A DNA stretch of 64,000 bases from Bacteroidales bacterium (GCA_024681475.1 JAILAT010000001.1:1-64000), one strand, 5' to 3'. Counted from the stretch's first letter, positions 7,342 to 17,593 are shown. Translations and numbers: made by a program. Notes: generated by a model not told the origin, from the sequence alone.

Positions 7342-8802
7342 TTAGTAGCGGAACAGTTCACGCTGGTGGCGATTGCGGTCTTCGCGGTTTATCCATGGCG
7401 CGTTCATCAGGAATCCCGTGCTGGGTGCCGGCGTGATGTCGTATTGTATCTCGCCCTGAGGATTGATGAGCACGAACCAAGGATAGCTGGTTATCTGATA
7501 GTGGCGCAGCAGGTCGTAGTTGCCGTTGTAGTGCAGCCAGGTCCAGTTGTAGCGGTCGCCATGTTTCGAGTTCTTCAGGAAGTGGAACATCTTTTGGAAC
7601 TCACGGTCGCAAGCGATGGTGACGAACTCCACATTGGGGTTCATCATCTTGACGGTGTCCTTGAAATGCGCCATTGTCTCTATCTCGGCCAGCGAGGCGG
7701 CGTCGTTGACACGCACGAAGGCGATGTACACCCATTTGCCCTTCATGTCGCTGAGCGACACCATGTTCTTCTCCACGTCGGGCAGCGAGAAGGTCATGAC
7801 ACGGCCCCCTTCGTCGCGCTGGTCGATGCCGTCGAGGATGTGCTGGGCGATGATTTTGTGGTCGGGAAATTTGGTGCGGTTGGCCAGTTTCTCTATCATC
7901 TTCACCACCATCTCGGCGTCGTAGTAGCGGAAGTTGTAGTATGATTCCTGAAGTGCCTGCAAGGCAGCCAGTTCGCGCACCTGCTCGTGACGCAACAGCG
8001 GGTCCATACCTATCGAGTCGAGATAGGTGTCGAGGTCGAGGTTGTAGACCCAATGTGCCAAACGGTAGACCGGGATGTCCTTTGTGCCCTTGGAGATGCT
8101 GTTGGCGTAGAGCGTGGTGAAGAGCGACATGTAGTTCTCGTCGTAATAGAGTATCGGCTGGTTGCGTATGTAGCGCTCAACGAGGCTTTTGCGCGAATCG
8201 AACTTGAGGGCATACTTCATCTCGGCCAGCTGGTAGACCTTGTAGCGGTTGACAAACTCCGATTCCCCGTCGGGGCATTTGCGGTTCACAACCTTGACCA
8301 GCGAGTCGAAATAGGCTGCCGTTGGCCGGAAACGCTGGTCGAAATAGACGCTGTTCTCCTCCACAAAGTCGCTGATTACGCGGTCGATGCTGTCAATCTG
8401 CAAGTTGATGTCGTTGGGAGGCACATTACGGAACACCAGCGGCAGGGTCTCGGGGTCGAAAAAGACATTGCGCGACTCGTCGAGGTTCCAGTCGAAACGG
8501 GGGATGTAGACCTGATATTCGCGGGCGGGCTCGACATAGAACGACTGGGCATAATTCTCAATCTGCAAGGTGACCAGCATGGGGTAGTTGGTGTAGCAGC
8601 GGACATCGAAAGTGCCGTCCTCCCCTATTCTTGCCGTGTCGAGTATCACCTCCGTTTTGGAAATTAGGTCGGAGTATTTTGTCAGTTCCACTTTACGGCC
8701 CCGTCCGTTTTCGGAAGTGCCCTTAATGGTGATATTCTTCTGACAAACAGCACTGTTGACGATAAATATTAAAGCAATGCTTAAAAGTGTAAAACGTTTC
8801 AT
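7342..8802 (-). CDS. Secreted thioredoxin-fold protein lacking the CXXC motif
   Basis: A 486-aa protein from the ATG at 8800-8802, which gives a clean signal peptide (MKRFTLLSIALIFIVNSAVCQ). The longer frame upstream would mask it. Residues 25-120 look like the beta-sandwich often found ahead of TlpA/ResA thioredoxin domains in Bacteroidetes. A helical middle follows, then a thioredoxin-like domain from about residue 345 (WVYIAFVRVNDAASLAEI through YPWFVLINPQGEI). The cis-Pro loop (SYPWFV) is present, but the active-site CXXC is replaced by a VNDAAS segment, so it cannot act as a thiol oxidoreductase. Role unknown; perhaps a binding module. A -7 box lies about 30 bp upstream. Confidence 0.72.
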   Translation of the reverse strand: MKRFTLLSIALIFIVNSAVCQKNITIKGTSENGRGRKVELTKYSDLISKTEVILDTARIGEDGTFDVRCYTNYPMLVTLQIENYAQSFYVEPAREYQVYIPRFDWNLDESRNVFFDPETLPLVFRNVPPNDINLQIDSIDRVISDFVEENSVYFDQRFRPTAAYFDSLVKVVNRKCPDGESEFVNRYKVYQLAEMKYALKFDSRKSLVERYIRNQPILYYDENYMSLFTTLYANSISKGTKDIPVYRLAHWVYNLDLDTYLDSIGMDPLLRHEQVRELAALQALQESYYNFRYYDAEMVVKMIEKLANRTKFPDHKIIAQHILDGIDQRDEGGRVMTFSLPDVEKNMVSLSDMKGKWVYIAFVRVNDAASLAEIETMAHFKDTVKMMNPNVEFVTIACDREFQKMFHFLKNSKHGDRYNWTWLHYNGNYDLLRHYQITSYPWFVLINPQGEIQYDITPAPSTGFLMNAPWINREDRNRHQRELFRY

Positions 8803-8832
8803 ATCCTCGGTTTTGACCCTACTATTCTTTTG

Positions 8833-8840
8833 CAAAAATA
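8833..8840 (-). promoter_or_regulatory. -7 box for the thioredoxin-fold gene
   Basis: TATTTTTG on the minus strand, about 31 bp before the ATG at 8802, matches TAnnTTTG. No convincing -33 was found. Confidence 0.5.
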
Positions 8841-8913
8841 CGAATAATTCCATGAATGCCATGGCGTGCACTTCTCTTTTTTTCAACAACTGGCTGTCGA
8901 CGATGCCCCTATG

Positions 8914-9687
8914 TCAGGGACGCAGCATGCGCGGGTAGCCGTAGTTGTTGCTGTAGGTGTTGCGACTGGCACCGCGGAACAGATGTCCTGTCAGCGTGGT
9001 GTCGAGGGCCCGTACGGCAGGCACCACACCTTGCACCGGCCGCTTGGCGAAAAGCGAGAGTCCTTGGGAGGCGATGTCGTCATACCATTTTCCCATGTGG
9101 AAAAGTGGCGTGTCGACAATGCCGGGGTCGGTGCAATTGATATGCAGCCGGGGCTGCTGTTTTGCCAGTTCCTGGGCATACAATGTCAGTGCCATCTTGG
9201 TGTTGGCATAGACGAACAGGGGTCTGTAGTTCGGGCCTTTGAAGGGCTCGAAGCAGCGTTTGCGGTTGCTGAAATAGCACGACAGCGACGAGGTGAACAC
9301 GATGGAGCCCTGCGGCGCCATATAGGGCAGCAGCTGTTCGGTGAGCTGGCGCGTACCCCAATAGTTGGTGGCGTAGGTCATCTCCATGCCTTCGCTGTTG
9401 ACACTGAACTGGCCCGGCAGGGTGCCGGCGTTGTTGAAGAGCATGTCGATGGGCGTCTGAAGCGCGGCGATGCGTTCGACAAAGTCGGCAATAGATTGCT
9501 GCTCAGCTATATTCAGCGTCATCCACTGCAATTGTTGTAATTCTTCTGGCGAGAGTTGTGCGGCCAGTTTCTGGGCCTTCTCCTCGTTGCGGCAGGTGGC
9601 GATGACGGTGTTGCCCCTGTGTATCATGATTTTGGCCACTTCCCAGCCCATGGCACCTGTGGCACCTGTTATGATGATCGTTTTCAT
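8914..9687 (-). CDS. Short-chain dehydrogenase/reductase (SDR)
   Basis: A 257-aa classical SDR. The N-terminal Rossmann motif TGATGAMG (residues about 7-14) binds NAD(P), with Arg33 after the second strand suggesting NADP preference. NNAG follows near residue 90, a Ser in the FTSSLS strand, and the catalytic YANTK (Tyr-x-x-x-Lys). The C-terminal half resembles retinol-dehydrogenase-like SDRs. The substrate is not predictable. It lies 6 bp downstream of the YbjQ-fusion gene on the same strand, so the two are probably cotranscribed. Confidence 0.88.
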   Translation of the reverse strand: MKTIIITGATGAMGWEVAKIMIHRGNTVIATCRNEEKAQKLAAQLSPEELQQLQWMTLNIAEQQSIADFVERIAALQTPIDMLFNNAGTLPGQFSVNSEGMEMTYATNYWGTRQLTEQLLPYMAPQGSIVFTSSLSCYFSNRKRCFEPFKGPNYRPLFVYANTKMALTLYAQELAKQQPRLHINCTDPGIVDTPLFHMGKWYDDIASQGLSLFAKRPVQGVVPAVRALDTTLTGHLFRGASRNTYSNNYGYPRMLRP

Positions 9688-9693
9688 ATTGTG

Positions 9694-10749
9694 TCATTGT
9701 TTATTAAGCAAAGATTGAAGTACCAACACCTTTTGTTTGAAGGCATTGATGGCAGCCACCTCCGACTCGGTGATGCCCTTGACATTGAGGTTGCAGACAC
9801 CCATGCCACGCTCGATGGTCTCGGTGCAGTGGCCGCCCAGCTCCACGGCCGAGGTGTGGCCACGTTCGCACACCAGGATGATGCCGCTCTTGCCGAAGCG
9901 CTTGCTGCGCCCTGTCTCGTAATGGCCTGTGTCGGGCAGATTGTCGAGGTATTTGACAATGCGTTTCATGAGTTCCAGGTCGTGTTTGGTGTAGCTCTCT
10001 TTCTCGCAGTCGAGCATCGAGATGACGAAGTGCTTGTTGCGAGGGTCCAGCATTGCTGCAATGCGTTGGGGATGAAACAGTTTGCATTGTTTTGCCACAT
10101 CATGTGTGGTATAGGGATTGGTCGTGATGTCGGAATAGACCACTTCGGCGGCGGCATCGTAGCCCATACTCTGCAGGAAGGGGATAAAGCAGTCGTTCAT
10201 CATCCTGCTCTGCGACATGGAACTGTTGTTCAGTATGTCGCGATTGGTCAGCAGATAACGGCGATAGAGCGTCGGCGCCAGGTCGTAGAGTCCGTTGTTG
10301 ATAATCTCACCCCAGTCATCCTCGTCGGGCATGTAGTCCATGTCTTTAAGTTTGTCGGCCATCTGTTGCGATTTGACACAACGCTGCAGTTCGGCCAGCG
10401 GAACCACATCCTCGGAAGTGTTGACCTGTACGCCGCCCTGCAGACGCACTGCGGTGCCCACAAGGGTCTGCACGAAGCGCATCTTGCCGCGGTTGGATAT
10501 CTCCTCCAGGTCGCTCTGCAGGGCAATGATAGCGTCGGCGTTCAACGCCATGCCGCGCAGCCTGAGCAGGCTCAATGCCTTGCTGTACACCTCGTTGACG
10601 GTGTCGCGGTAGCGGCCTGCAGGACTAGACAGAAGGCTTGTCAGAGCCATGTCGGTGCCCACCACCATGCATACCTGGACGATATCGAGATATTCGCTGA
10701 TGGTGGAACCCTCTATGGTATTGGATGTTGTGATTATGATATGCTTCAT
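9694..10749 (-). CDS. YbjQ-domain (UPF0145) protein with a long C-terminal extension
   Basis: A 351-aa protein from the ATG at 10747-10749 (MKHIIITTSNTIEG). Residues 1-105 match YbjQ/UPF0145 well: ITTSNTIEGSTISEYLDIV, the RYRDTV...ALSLLRLRGMALNADAIIAL segment, and the closing GTAVRLQ. YbjQ domains form pentamers and are sometimes called heavy-metal-binding. The remaining 245 residues have no recognised family. They hold a region rich in Tyr and Asp and a C-terminal patch with spaced cysteines (IILVCERGH, GGHCTET, GVCNL) that could bind metal. YbjQ proteins are normally about 105 aa, so this is a fusion or a divergent larger family. It precedes the SDR gene in one operon. Confidence 0.72.
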   Translation of the reverse strand: MKHIIITTSNTIEGSTISEYLDIVQVCMVVGTDMALTSLLSSPAGRYRDTVNEVYSKALSLLRLRGMALNADAIIALQSDLEEISNRGKMRFVQTLVGTAVRLQGGVQVNTSEDVVPLAELQRCVKSQQMADKLKDMDYMPDEDDWGEIINNGLYDLAPTLYRRYLLTNRDILNNSSMSQSRMMNDCFIPFLQSMGYDAAAEVVYSDITTNPYTTHDVAKQCKLFHPQRIAAMLDPRNKHFVISMLDCEKESYTKHDLELMKRIVKYLDNLPDTGHYETGRSKRFGKSGIILVCERGHTSAVELGGHCTETIERGMGVCNLNVKGITESEVAAINAFKQKVLVLQSLLNKQ

Positions 10750-10768
10750 CTCCCACAAATATTTTTTG

Positions 10769-10776
10769 CAAAAATA
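10769..10776 (-). promoter_or_regulatory. -7 box for the YbjQ-SDR operon
   Basis: TATTTTTG on the minus strand, about 20 bp before the ATG at 10749, fits the Bacteroidetes -7 consensus. Confidence 0.5.
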
Positions 10777-10800
10777 CGATTTTTTTGCCAATCAAACAGA

Positions 10801-10830
10801 AAGGAGACGAAAAATAATTTTCGTCTCCTT
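10801..10830 (-). terminator. Terminator hairpin downstream of pepO
   Basis: A perfect 13-bp stem (10801-10813 with 10818-10830, core AGGAGACGAAAA) around a 4-nt loop lies 35 bp beyond the pepO stop. The run of U residues after it on the minus strand is weak. Confidence 0.6.
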
Positions 10831-10864
10831 GGTCTGTATCGTTAATTGTTTGTGTTGAAACGTC

Positions 10865-12922
10865 TTACCAAAGCTGAGCGCGTTTCGAGGGAGCGAGCCA
10901 CATGCCGTCGCCCTCCTTGGTGCCCCACGTGTCGTGGAACTCGGTGATGTGCGGCAGGGTGACATTCACACGGTTTTTGGCCAGTGCGTGGACATCATTC
11001 TTGGTGAGCAGAATGATCTCCTCGTTGCGGATGTTGGAAGCCCAGATGGCACCATAGGAGAGGAAGAAACGCTGGTCGGGGTTGAAGCCGTCGAGCTCCT
11101 CGGGGTTGATCTGACCTTTCTTGAGGGCTTTCTGCATGGCCAGGAAAGCGATGTGGATACCGCCGTTGTCGGCGATGTTCTCGCCCAGCGTCAGTTCGCC
11201 GTTGGCGTAGGTCTCAGGATCGTCGAGCACCTTCACAGCACTGAAAGCATCGGAGATGACCTTGGCGTTGTTCTTGAAGTTCTCGGCATCGCCTTCGGTC
11301 CACCAGTCGGCCAAGTTGCCATCCTTGTCGTAGTTGCGGCCCTGATCGTCGAAGCCGTGGGTGATCTCATGGCCGATGACCACGCCGATTCCACCATAGT
11401 TGGCAGCGTCGTCAGCGTTCATGTTGAAGAACGGGGGCTGCAGGATGGCAGCGGGGAAGCAAATCTCGTTGGTGGTGGGGTTGTAGTAGGCATTGACGGT
11501 CTGCGGCGTCATCTGCCACTCGTTGCGATCCACAGGCTTGTTGATTTTGCTGATCATGTATTGCACATCAAACTGGTTGCTGCGCACCACGTTGGCATAG
11601 TAGCTGTCGTTCTCGATCTGAAGACCGCTGTAGTCGCGCCAGGTGTCGGGATAACCGATCTTCACCAGGATGGCGTCCAACTTGGCCAGAGCCTGTTTCT
11701 TGGTGGCTTTCTCCATCCAGGTGGCGTCCTTGATGCGTTTTGCAAAAGCATCCTGCAGGTTGTCCACCAGCGTCACCATGCGCTGTTTGGCCTCCGGCGG
11801 GAAGAATTTCTCGACATAGAGCTGGCCCAGAGCCTCGCCCATGGCGCCGTCGACAGTCGACGTGACGCGTTTCCAGCGGGGACGGTTCACCTCACGGCCG
11901 CTGAGCATCTTGCCGTAGAACTCGAAGTTGGCGTTGACAAAGTCGTCGCTCAGATAGGCGGCAGCCTCGTTGATGTTCTGCCAAGCGAGGTAAGCCTTCA
12001 GGCTTTCCAGGTCTTCGGTAGCCAACACATTGCTGACCTCCTCAAAGTATTCGGGCTGAGCCAGGTTGAAGGATTTCGTCTCGGGGATGCCATAGGCCTT
12101 GAAATAGTTGGCCCACTGGATGTTGGGAGCGATAGCCGAAGCCTCGTCGACAGTCTTTTTGTGGAAAGTCTTGAAGGGGTCGCGGTTGGTCAGTTTGTCA
12201 TACTGTGCATTGGCCAGACGAGTCTCGACAGCCATCACACGCTCGGCCAGCTTGTTGGCGGGCATGCCGGCAATCTTGTCGTAGCCCGAGTTGGCAAACT
12301 GCTTGGTCATCAGCTTGACATAGCCTTCACGCAATTTCATGGTGTTGGCGTCGCTGTCCAAATAGTAGTCGCGGTCGCCCATGCCGAGGCCGGTCTGGTA
12401 GGCCCAGGCGATGCACATCTTGGCGTCGTCATAGTCGGCCTCGCCAAACACACCGAAGAAGGGGTTGATGCCACGCAGGTGCATCTGCATCATCTCGTTC
12501 CAGAGAGCCTCGCGGCTGTTGATGGCTTTGATGTTTTCCAGGTAGGGCTTCAGCGGAGCGGCACCCTGCTCCTGCAGGTGCACGCTGTCCATACCGATGT
12601 TGTAGAAAGTGGCGATTTTGTCGGCGATAGAACCTTTCTCGTTGTCGCAGTTCGACACGGAGTCGATGATTTCACGCAACTGTTTCTGGTTCTGTTCGGC
12701 CAGAAAATCGAACGAACCGTAGCGGCTGTGCTCCTGGTCGAGCGGATGGCTGGCCATCCAGCCGCCGCAAGCATACTGATAAAAATCGTTCACGGGGTTA
12801 GCCGTTGTGTCAAGGTTGGCCCGGTCGATACCCGAAGTGAGGTTCGGGTCGGGGGTGAAATGCGACTGGCAACCCGTTGCAATAACTGCCATAGATGCAA
12901 TCGTTAAAAGTGTTTTTTTCAT
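10865..12922 (-). CDS. pepO: M13-family zinc endopeptidase lipoprotein (PepO/neprilysin-like)
   Basis: A 685-aa protein of usual M13 length. The N-terminus is a lipoprotein signal with lipobox VIATGC, predicting a mature Cys anchored in the envelope. The large helical N-domain (DFYQYACGGWMASHP) is typical of the family. The catalytic zinc site is GHEITHGFDDQG (HExxH), with the third ligand Glu and catalytic support in LGENIADNGG, followed by the NAYYNP substrate-binding motif upstream. These enzymes cleave oligopeptides outside the cytoplasm. The gene stands alone, with its own promoter and terminator. Confidence 0.95.
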   Translation of the reverse strand: MKKTLLTIASMAVIATGCQSHFTPDPNLTSGIDRANLDTTANPVNDFYQYACGGWMASHPLDQEHSRYGSFDFLAEQNQKQLREIIDSVSNCDNEKGSIADKIATFYNIGMDSVHLQEQGAAPLKPYLENIKAINSREALWNEMMQMHLRGINPFFGVFGEADYDDAKMCIAWAYQTGLGMGDRDYYLDSDANTMKLREGYVKLMTKQFANSGYDKIAGMPANKLAERVMAVETRLANAQYDKLTNRDPFKTFHKKTVDEASAIAPNIQWANYFKAYGIPETKSFNLAQPEYFEEVSNVLATEDLESLKAYLAWQNINEAAAYLSDDFVNANFEFYGKMLSGREVNRPRWKRVTSTVDGAMGEALGQLYVEKFFPPEAKQRMVTLVDNLQDAFAKRIKDATWMEKATKKQALAKLDAILVKIGYPDTWRDYSGLQIENDSYYANVVRSNQFDVQYMISKINKPVDRNEWQMTPQTVNAYYNPTTNEICFPAAILQPPFFNMNADDAANYGGIGVVIGHEITHGFDDQGRNYDKDGNLADWWTEGDAENFKNNAKVISDAFSAVKVLDDPETYANGELTLGENIADNGGIHIAFLAMQKALKKGQINPEELDGFNPDQRFFLSYGAIWASNIRNEEIILLTKNDVHALAKNRVNVTLPHITEFHDTWGTKEGDGMWLAPSKRAQLW

Positions 12923-12979
12923 TGATTTATAATTAAATATATTATTATACTAATAATTATTATGGTCACAAACGGTTTG

Positions 12980-12987
12980 CAAAATTA
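12980..12987 (-). promoter_or_regulatory. -7 box for pepO
   Basis: TAATTTTG on the minus strand, about 57 bp before the pepO ATG, embedded in an A/T-rich stretch. Confidence 0.5.
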
Positions 12988-13019
12988 CTATTTTTTTTGC
13001 AATTGACGAGAAAATAATC

Positions 13020-13053
13020 AAAAAGCGCCCCGAAAGAAAACTTTCAGAGCGCC
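13020..13053 (-). terminator. Intrinsic terminator downstream of pyrE
   Basis: On the minus strand GGCGC...GAAAG pairs with CTTTC...GCGC around TTTT (arms 13041-13053 and 13025-13036), with a 3-nt imperfect middle. A T-run follows the stem. It separates pyrE from pepO. Confidence 0.75.
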
Positions 13054-13120
13054 AAAGTGCTATTGGCGTGCCGGCAGCGCATGCCGACAGGCTGTTGTTG
13101 AATGTTGGCAATAGGCAGAA

Positions 13121-13771
13121 TCAGGAAGCGCCCATGTGCTGCTCGGACCACAGTTCGGGGTTCTCGCGCCACTTGGTCAGCGAGAGGAGCTCGTCGTCGC
13201 GGACATATTCCTTCTCGGCAGCCACCTTGATAAGGGTCTCGTAGTCGGTCAGCGTGTGCAGCTCAACATTGGCGTCGGCGAAGTTGCGGGCTGCCACCTC
13301 GAGGCCGTAGGTGAAGATGGCCACCATGCCTTTCACCACACAGCCTTTCTCGCGCAGCGCATGGACGGCGATGAGCGAGCTCTTGCCTGTGGAGACAAGG
13401 TCTTCGACGACCACCACGGTCTGGCCGCTATGTATCTCACCTTCAATTTGATTGGTGAGGCCATGTTTCTTTTCCTCAGAGCGCACATAAACGAATGGCT
13501 TGCCAAGTTCCTGTGCCACCAGAGCACCCTGCGCGATGCCGCCCGTGGCCACACCGGCGATGACATCGACATCACCGTAATTCTCCACAATCATATCGAC
13601 AAAACGTTGACGGATGAAGGTGCGTATGTCGGGATATGACAAGGTCACACGGTTGTCGCAGTAGATGGGCGATTTGCGTCCCGAAGCCCACGTAAATGGG
13701 TTTTCGTTGTTAAGTTTTACTGCCTTCACTTGAAGCAGGAATGTACTGATTTGCTCGGCGTTATCGTTCAT
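13121..13771 (-). CDS. pyrE: Orotate phosphoribosyltransferase
   Basis: A 216-aa type I phosphoribosyltransferase converting orotate and PRPP to OMP in pyrimidine synthesis. The PRPP loop VVVVEDLVSTGKSS is near residues 118-131, the flexible loop SEEKKHG is near 97-103, and the N-terminal hood contains FTWASGRKSPIYCDNR, typical of PyrE. Length is normal. It has its own promoter (-7 at 13804-13811) and terminator, hence probably monocistronic. Confidence 0.96.
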   Translation of the reverse strand: MNDNAEQISTFLLQVKAVKLNNENPFTWASGRKSPIYCDNRVTLSYPDIRTFIRQRFVDMIVENYGDVDVIAGVATGGIAQGALVAQELGKPFVYVRSEEKKHGLTNQIEGEIHSGQTVVVVEDLVSTGKSSLIAVHALREKGCVVKGMVAIFTYGLEVAARNFADANVELHTLTDYETLIKVAAEKEYVRDDELLSLTKWRENPELWSEQHMGAS

Positions 13772-13803
13772 TTTCTAACTATTTGTTTTGCTTTTCGAAG
13801 ATA

Positions 13804-13811
13804 CAAAAATA
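13804..13811 (-). promoter_or_regulatory. -7 box for pyrE
   Basis: TATTTTTG on the minus strand, 33 bp before the pyrE ATG. Confidence 0.5.
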
Positions 13812-13853
13812 GTAAAAAAATCCAAACGAGGGAATAAAAAGTTCACTTTTTTA

Positions 13854-14474
13854 TCAACGGATGGATTCAAATACCGTGTTTTCAGCGGTTTGCGATGCGA
13901 TAATGCGCATGGTGGCATAGCTGTCGTGCAGTTGGCGCTGCCACTCGTAGGGCTCCACCCAACGGATGGCGGTGATACCCTCCTCGGTCTGGGGTACAAG
14001 AGTCTGATTGCCATCGACATGCATGACAAACCAGCTGGTCTGCTTGAAGTGCCAGCCTCCGTAAAGGTCGTAGATGTGATAGGTCTTGAGCAGCAAAGAA
14101 CCAAGGCTGATGTTGCGCAGGCCTGTCTCTTCCTCTGTCTCGCGCACTGCCGCCTGCGCCAGCGTTTCGCCAGCTTCCACCTTGCCTTTGGGCAGGTCGG
14201 CACGGTCGTTGCGCACCATCAGCAGACGGTGGCCCCGGTCGTCGGTGACGATGCCGCCGGCAGCCTTCACATTAATATAATGTGTGTTGACATATTGCAC
14301 CAGGCGCCGCATACCCCCTTCGCTGAAGCGTGCCACAAGGTCGTGGCCGGCCGTGGCGAGCGCCTCGAAGCAGCGCCGCAAGTCGCTGTCGTCCAAGTCG
14401 ATGGACGAGCCGGCAGGGCAAGGCTCGTCGGGGGCCAGAAAGCGGAGCGAATGGCGTTGAAAATTGATTGTCAT
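13854..14474 (-). CDS. Nudix hydrolase
   Basis: A 206-aa protein from the ATG at 14472-14474 (MTINFQRHSL); the -7 box at 14492-14499 rules against the longer frame. The first 80 residues are unassigned. The Nudix box GKVEAGETLAQAAVRETEEE plus TGL lies near residues 115-137 and carries the REtEEe metal-binding glutamates. The ALPKGK-like lead-in (DLPKGK) resembles diadenosine-polyphosphate or NTP-type hydrolases. The substrate is not predictable. It lies head-to-head with dprA. Confidence 0.88.
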   Translation of the reverse strand: MTINFQRHSLRFLAPDEPCPAGSSIDLDDSDLRRCFEALATAGHDLVARFSEGGMRRLVQYVNTHYINVKAAGGIVTDDRGHRLLMVRNDRADLPKGKVEAGETLAQAAVRETEEETGLRNISLGSLLLKTYHIYDLYGGWHFKQTSWFVMHVDGNQTLVPQTEEGITAIRWVEPYEWQRQLHDSYATMRIIASQTAENTVFESIR

Positions 14475-14491
14475 CTTCTGCAAATTTTTTG

Positions 14492-14499
14492 CAAAATTA
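14492..14499 (-). promoter_or_regulatory. -7 box for the Nudix gene
   Basis: TAATTTTG on the minus strand, about 17 bp before the ATG. It forms a divergent promoter pair with the dprA element at 14543. Confidence 0.5.
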
Positions 14500-14542
14500 C
14501 GATTTTTTTTCATGCCGAGGGCCGCCATTCAATTATTTTGTG

Positions 14543-14550
14543 TACATTTG
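14543..14550 (+). promoter_or_regulatory. -7 box for dprA
   Basis: TACATTTG on the plus strand, about 44 bp before the dprA ATG at 14594. No good -33 TTTG was seen at the usual 19-21 nt spacing. Confidence 0.5.
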
Positions 14551-14593
14551 CATCTTATTACATCACATCACCACAGCAAGGAATAGACTGTAA

Positions 14594-15697
14594 ATGAGCG
14601 ATTACGTATACGAAATGGCCCTCACTATGCTGCCCGGCATGGGAAGCAACTCGGCACGACAGCTGCTTGAGCTGGTCGACTCCGCCGAAGCCCTCTTTGC
14701 CATGTCCAGAAGCGATTTACAGCACCTTTTCGAGAAGCATACCGCCATTGTCGATGCCATCCTCAGCCGCTCGATGATGCCTGAAGTGGAGAGCGAGCTG
14801 GCTTTCTGCCAAAAGCACAACATCCGTGTCCTGTTCATGCACGATCACGCCTATCCGCAGCGCCTCAACCGTTCGGAATGCTCCGACGCGCCTATCCTTC
14901 TTTATTATATGGGCGACGCCGACCTCAACGCTGAGCGCATGGTGAGTGTGGTGGGCACACGCAAATGCACCGAATATGGCCGCGAGCTGACGCGTAAGTT
15001 GGTGGAAGGCTTTGTCGGCGAAGGCATTACTGTGGTCAGCGGTCTGGCCTATGGCATCGATGCCGCCGCCCACGAGGCATCGGTGAACAACAGCCTGCCT
15101 ACCGTCGGCGTGCTGGCTCACGGGCTTGACCAGATTTATCCCTCACAGCACAAGAAACTGGCCAAAAACATGCTGCACAGCGGTGGCGGCCTCATCACCG
15201 AGATGCGCAGCGGCACCAAGATAAGCCCAGGCCTTTTTCCTGCCCGCAACCGCATTATAGCTGCCATGAGCGACGCCACAATTGTGGTGGAGGCCTCCAA
15301 GACTGGCGGCGCGCTCATCACCGCCAACATCGCCCACAGCTACCATCGCGACCTTTTTGCCTTCCCGGGACGCATAGGCGACAAATACTCGGAGGGTTGT
15401 AACGCCATCATCGCTGCCTGCAAAGCGGTGCTGCTGCGCGACTCCGACGACATTTTCGTCAATATGGGATGGGAACGCCGGTCACGCAACGAAGGCCGAC
15501 AAACCACCCTCTTCCCCACCCTGAAAGGCGATGAGAAAACGATATACCAGATACTTCAGGAACACCCCTCAATCACGGTGGACGAAATGCGCGAATATTG
15601 CGACCTGTCGCTGTCGAAAATTGTCACCGCACTGCTCAATTTGGAACTGAAAAGCCTCTGTCAATGCCTTCTGGGGAAGATTTATAAACCTATGTAA
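14594..15697 (+). CDS. dprA: DNA-processing protein DprA (Smf)
   Basis: A 367-aa protein that in other bacteria loads RecA on incoming single-stranded DNA. Residues 1-70 form a SAM/HhH-like region (LPGMGSNSARQLLELVDSA). The Rossmann-like core follows with VVGTRKCTEYG, VSGLAYGIDAAAHEASV, GVLAHGLDQIYPSQH and the GGLITE...PAFPARNRIIAAMSD-type block, here GLFPARNRIIAAMSD. A winged-helix (DML1-like) domain closes the protein from about residue 310. All motifs are intact. The gene stands alone between the Nudix gene and atpD. Confidence 0.95.
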   Translation: MSDYVYEMALTMLPGMGSNSARQLLELVDSAEALFAMSRSDLQHLFEKHTAIVDAILSRSMMPEVESELAFCQKHNIRVLFMHDHAYPQRLNRSECSDAPILLYYMGDADLNAERMVSVVGTRKCTEYGRELTRKLVEGFVGEGITVVSGLAYGIDAAAHEASVNNSLPTVGVLAHGLDQIYPSQHKKLAKNMLHSGGGLITEMRSGTKISPGLFPARNRIIAAMSDATIVVEASKTGGALITANIAHSYHRDLFAFPGRIGDKYSEGCNAIIAACKAVLLRDSDDIFVNMGWERRSRNEGRQTTLFPTLKGDEKTIYQILQEHPSITVDEMREYCDLSLSKIVTALLNLELKSLCQCLLGKIYKPM

Positions 15698-15740
15698 TAT
15701 AGTTTTTTATATAAAAAGTTTTCTTTTTTTTGTTCCAAAG

Positions 15741-15772
15741 TTTATCTATGTCGAAGAATTGTTGTAAATTTG
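15741..15772 (+). promoter_or_regulatory. Promoter of atpD-atpC
   Basis: TTTA (15741-15744), a 20-nt spacer and TAAATTTG (15765-15772) approximate the Bacteroidetes -33/-7 promoter, with the atpD ATG 33 bp further on. Confidence 0.6.
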
Positions 15773-15786
15773 CAAACTTATTTTGA

Positions 15787-17316
<1,530 letters not shown>

Positions 17317-17350
17317 TCAACTGTTGGAACACTCGTAACTGTTGAAGGAC

Positions 17351-17587
17351 ATGAAAGTTAAAATTGTAAAACCCGATACCACCCTTTTCGAAGGCGACGC
17401 CAAGTTGGTGCAGCTACCCGGCACCAACGGCCTCTTCGCAATCATGGAGAACCACGCCCCCATCATTTCAAGCCTGGCAGCAGGCAGAGTAAGAATTGTG
17501 CTGCCCGACGACAAGGAACAGACGTTCGATATCAACGCAGGTGTGGTGAAGGGCCAACAGAATGAAGTGTTGATACTGGTCCAATAG
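17351..17587 (+). CDS. atpC: F1F0 ATP synthase subunit epsilon (short form)
   Basis: A 78-aa protein from the ATG at 17351 (MKVKIVKPDTTLFEGDAKLV); a TTG three codons upstream is less likely. It consists only of the N-terminal beta-sandwich of epsilon, with NGLFAIMENHAPIISSLAAG as the hallmark. The C-terminal inhibitory helices are absent, as is common in Bacteroidetes, so the usual epsilon autoinhibition is presumably missing. It lies 34 bp after atpD and is closed by a terminator. Confidence 0.93.
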   Translation: MKVKIVKPDTTLFEGDAKLVQLPGTNGLFAIMENHAPIISSLAAGRVRIVLPDDKEQTFDINAGVVKGQQNEVLILVQ

Positions 17588-17593
17588 AAAGCA

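Noticed and set aside
10934-12907. 657-aa plus-strand ORF antisense to pepO
   Set aside because: Valine- and histidine-heavy translation with no domain; the minus strand holds a complete M13 peptidase with HExxH and lipobox.
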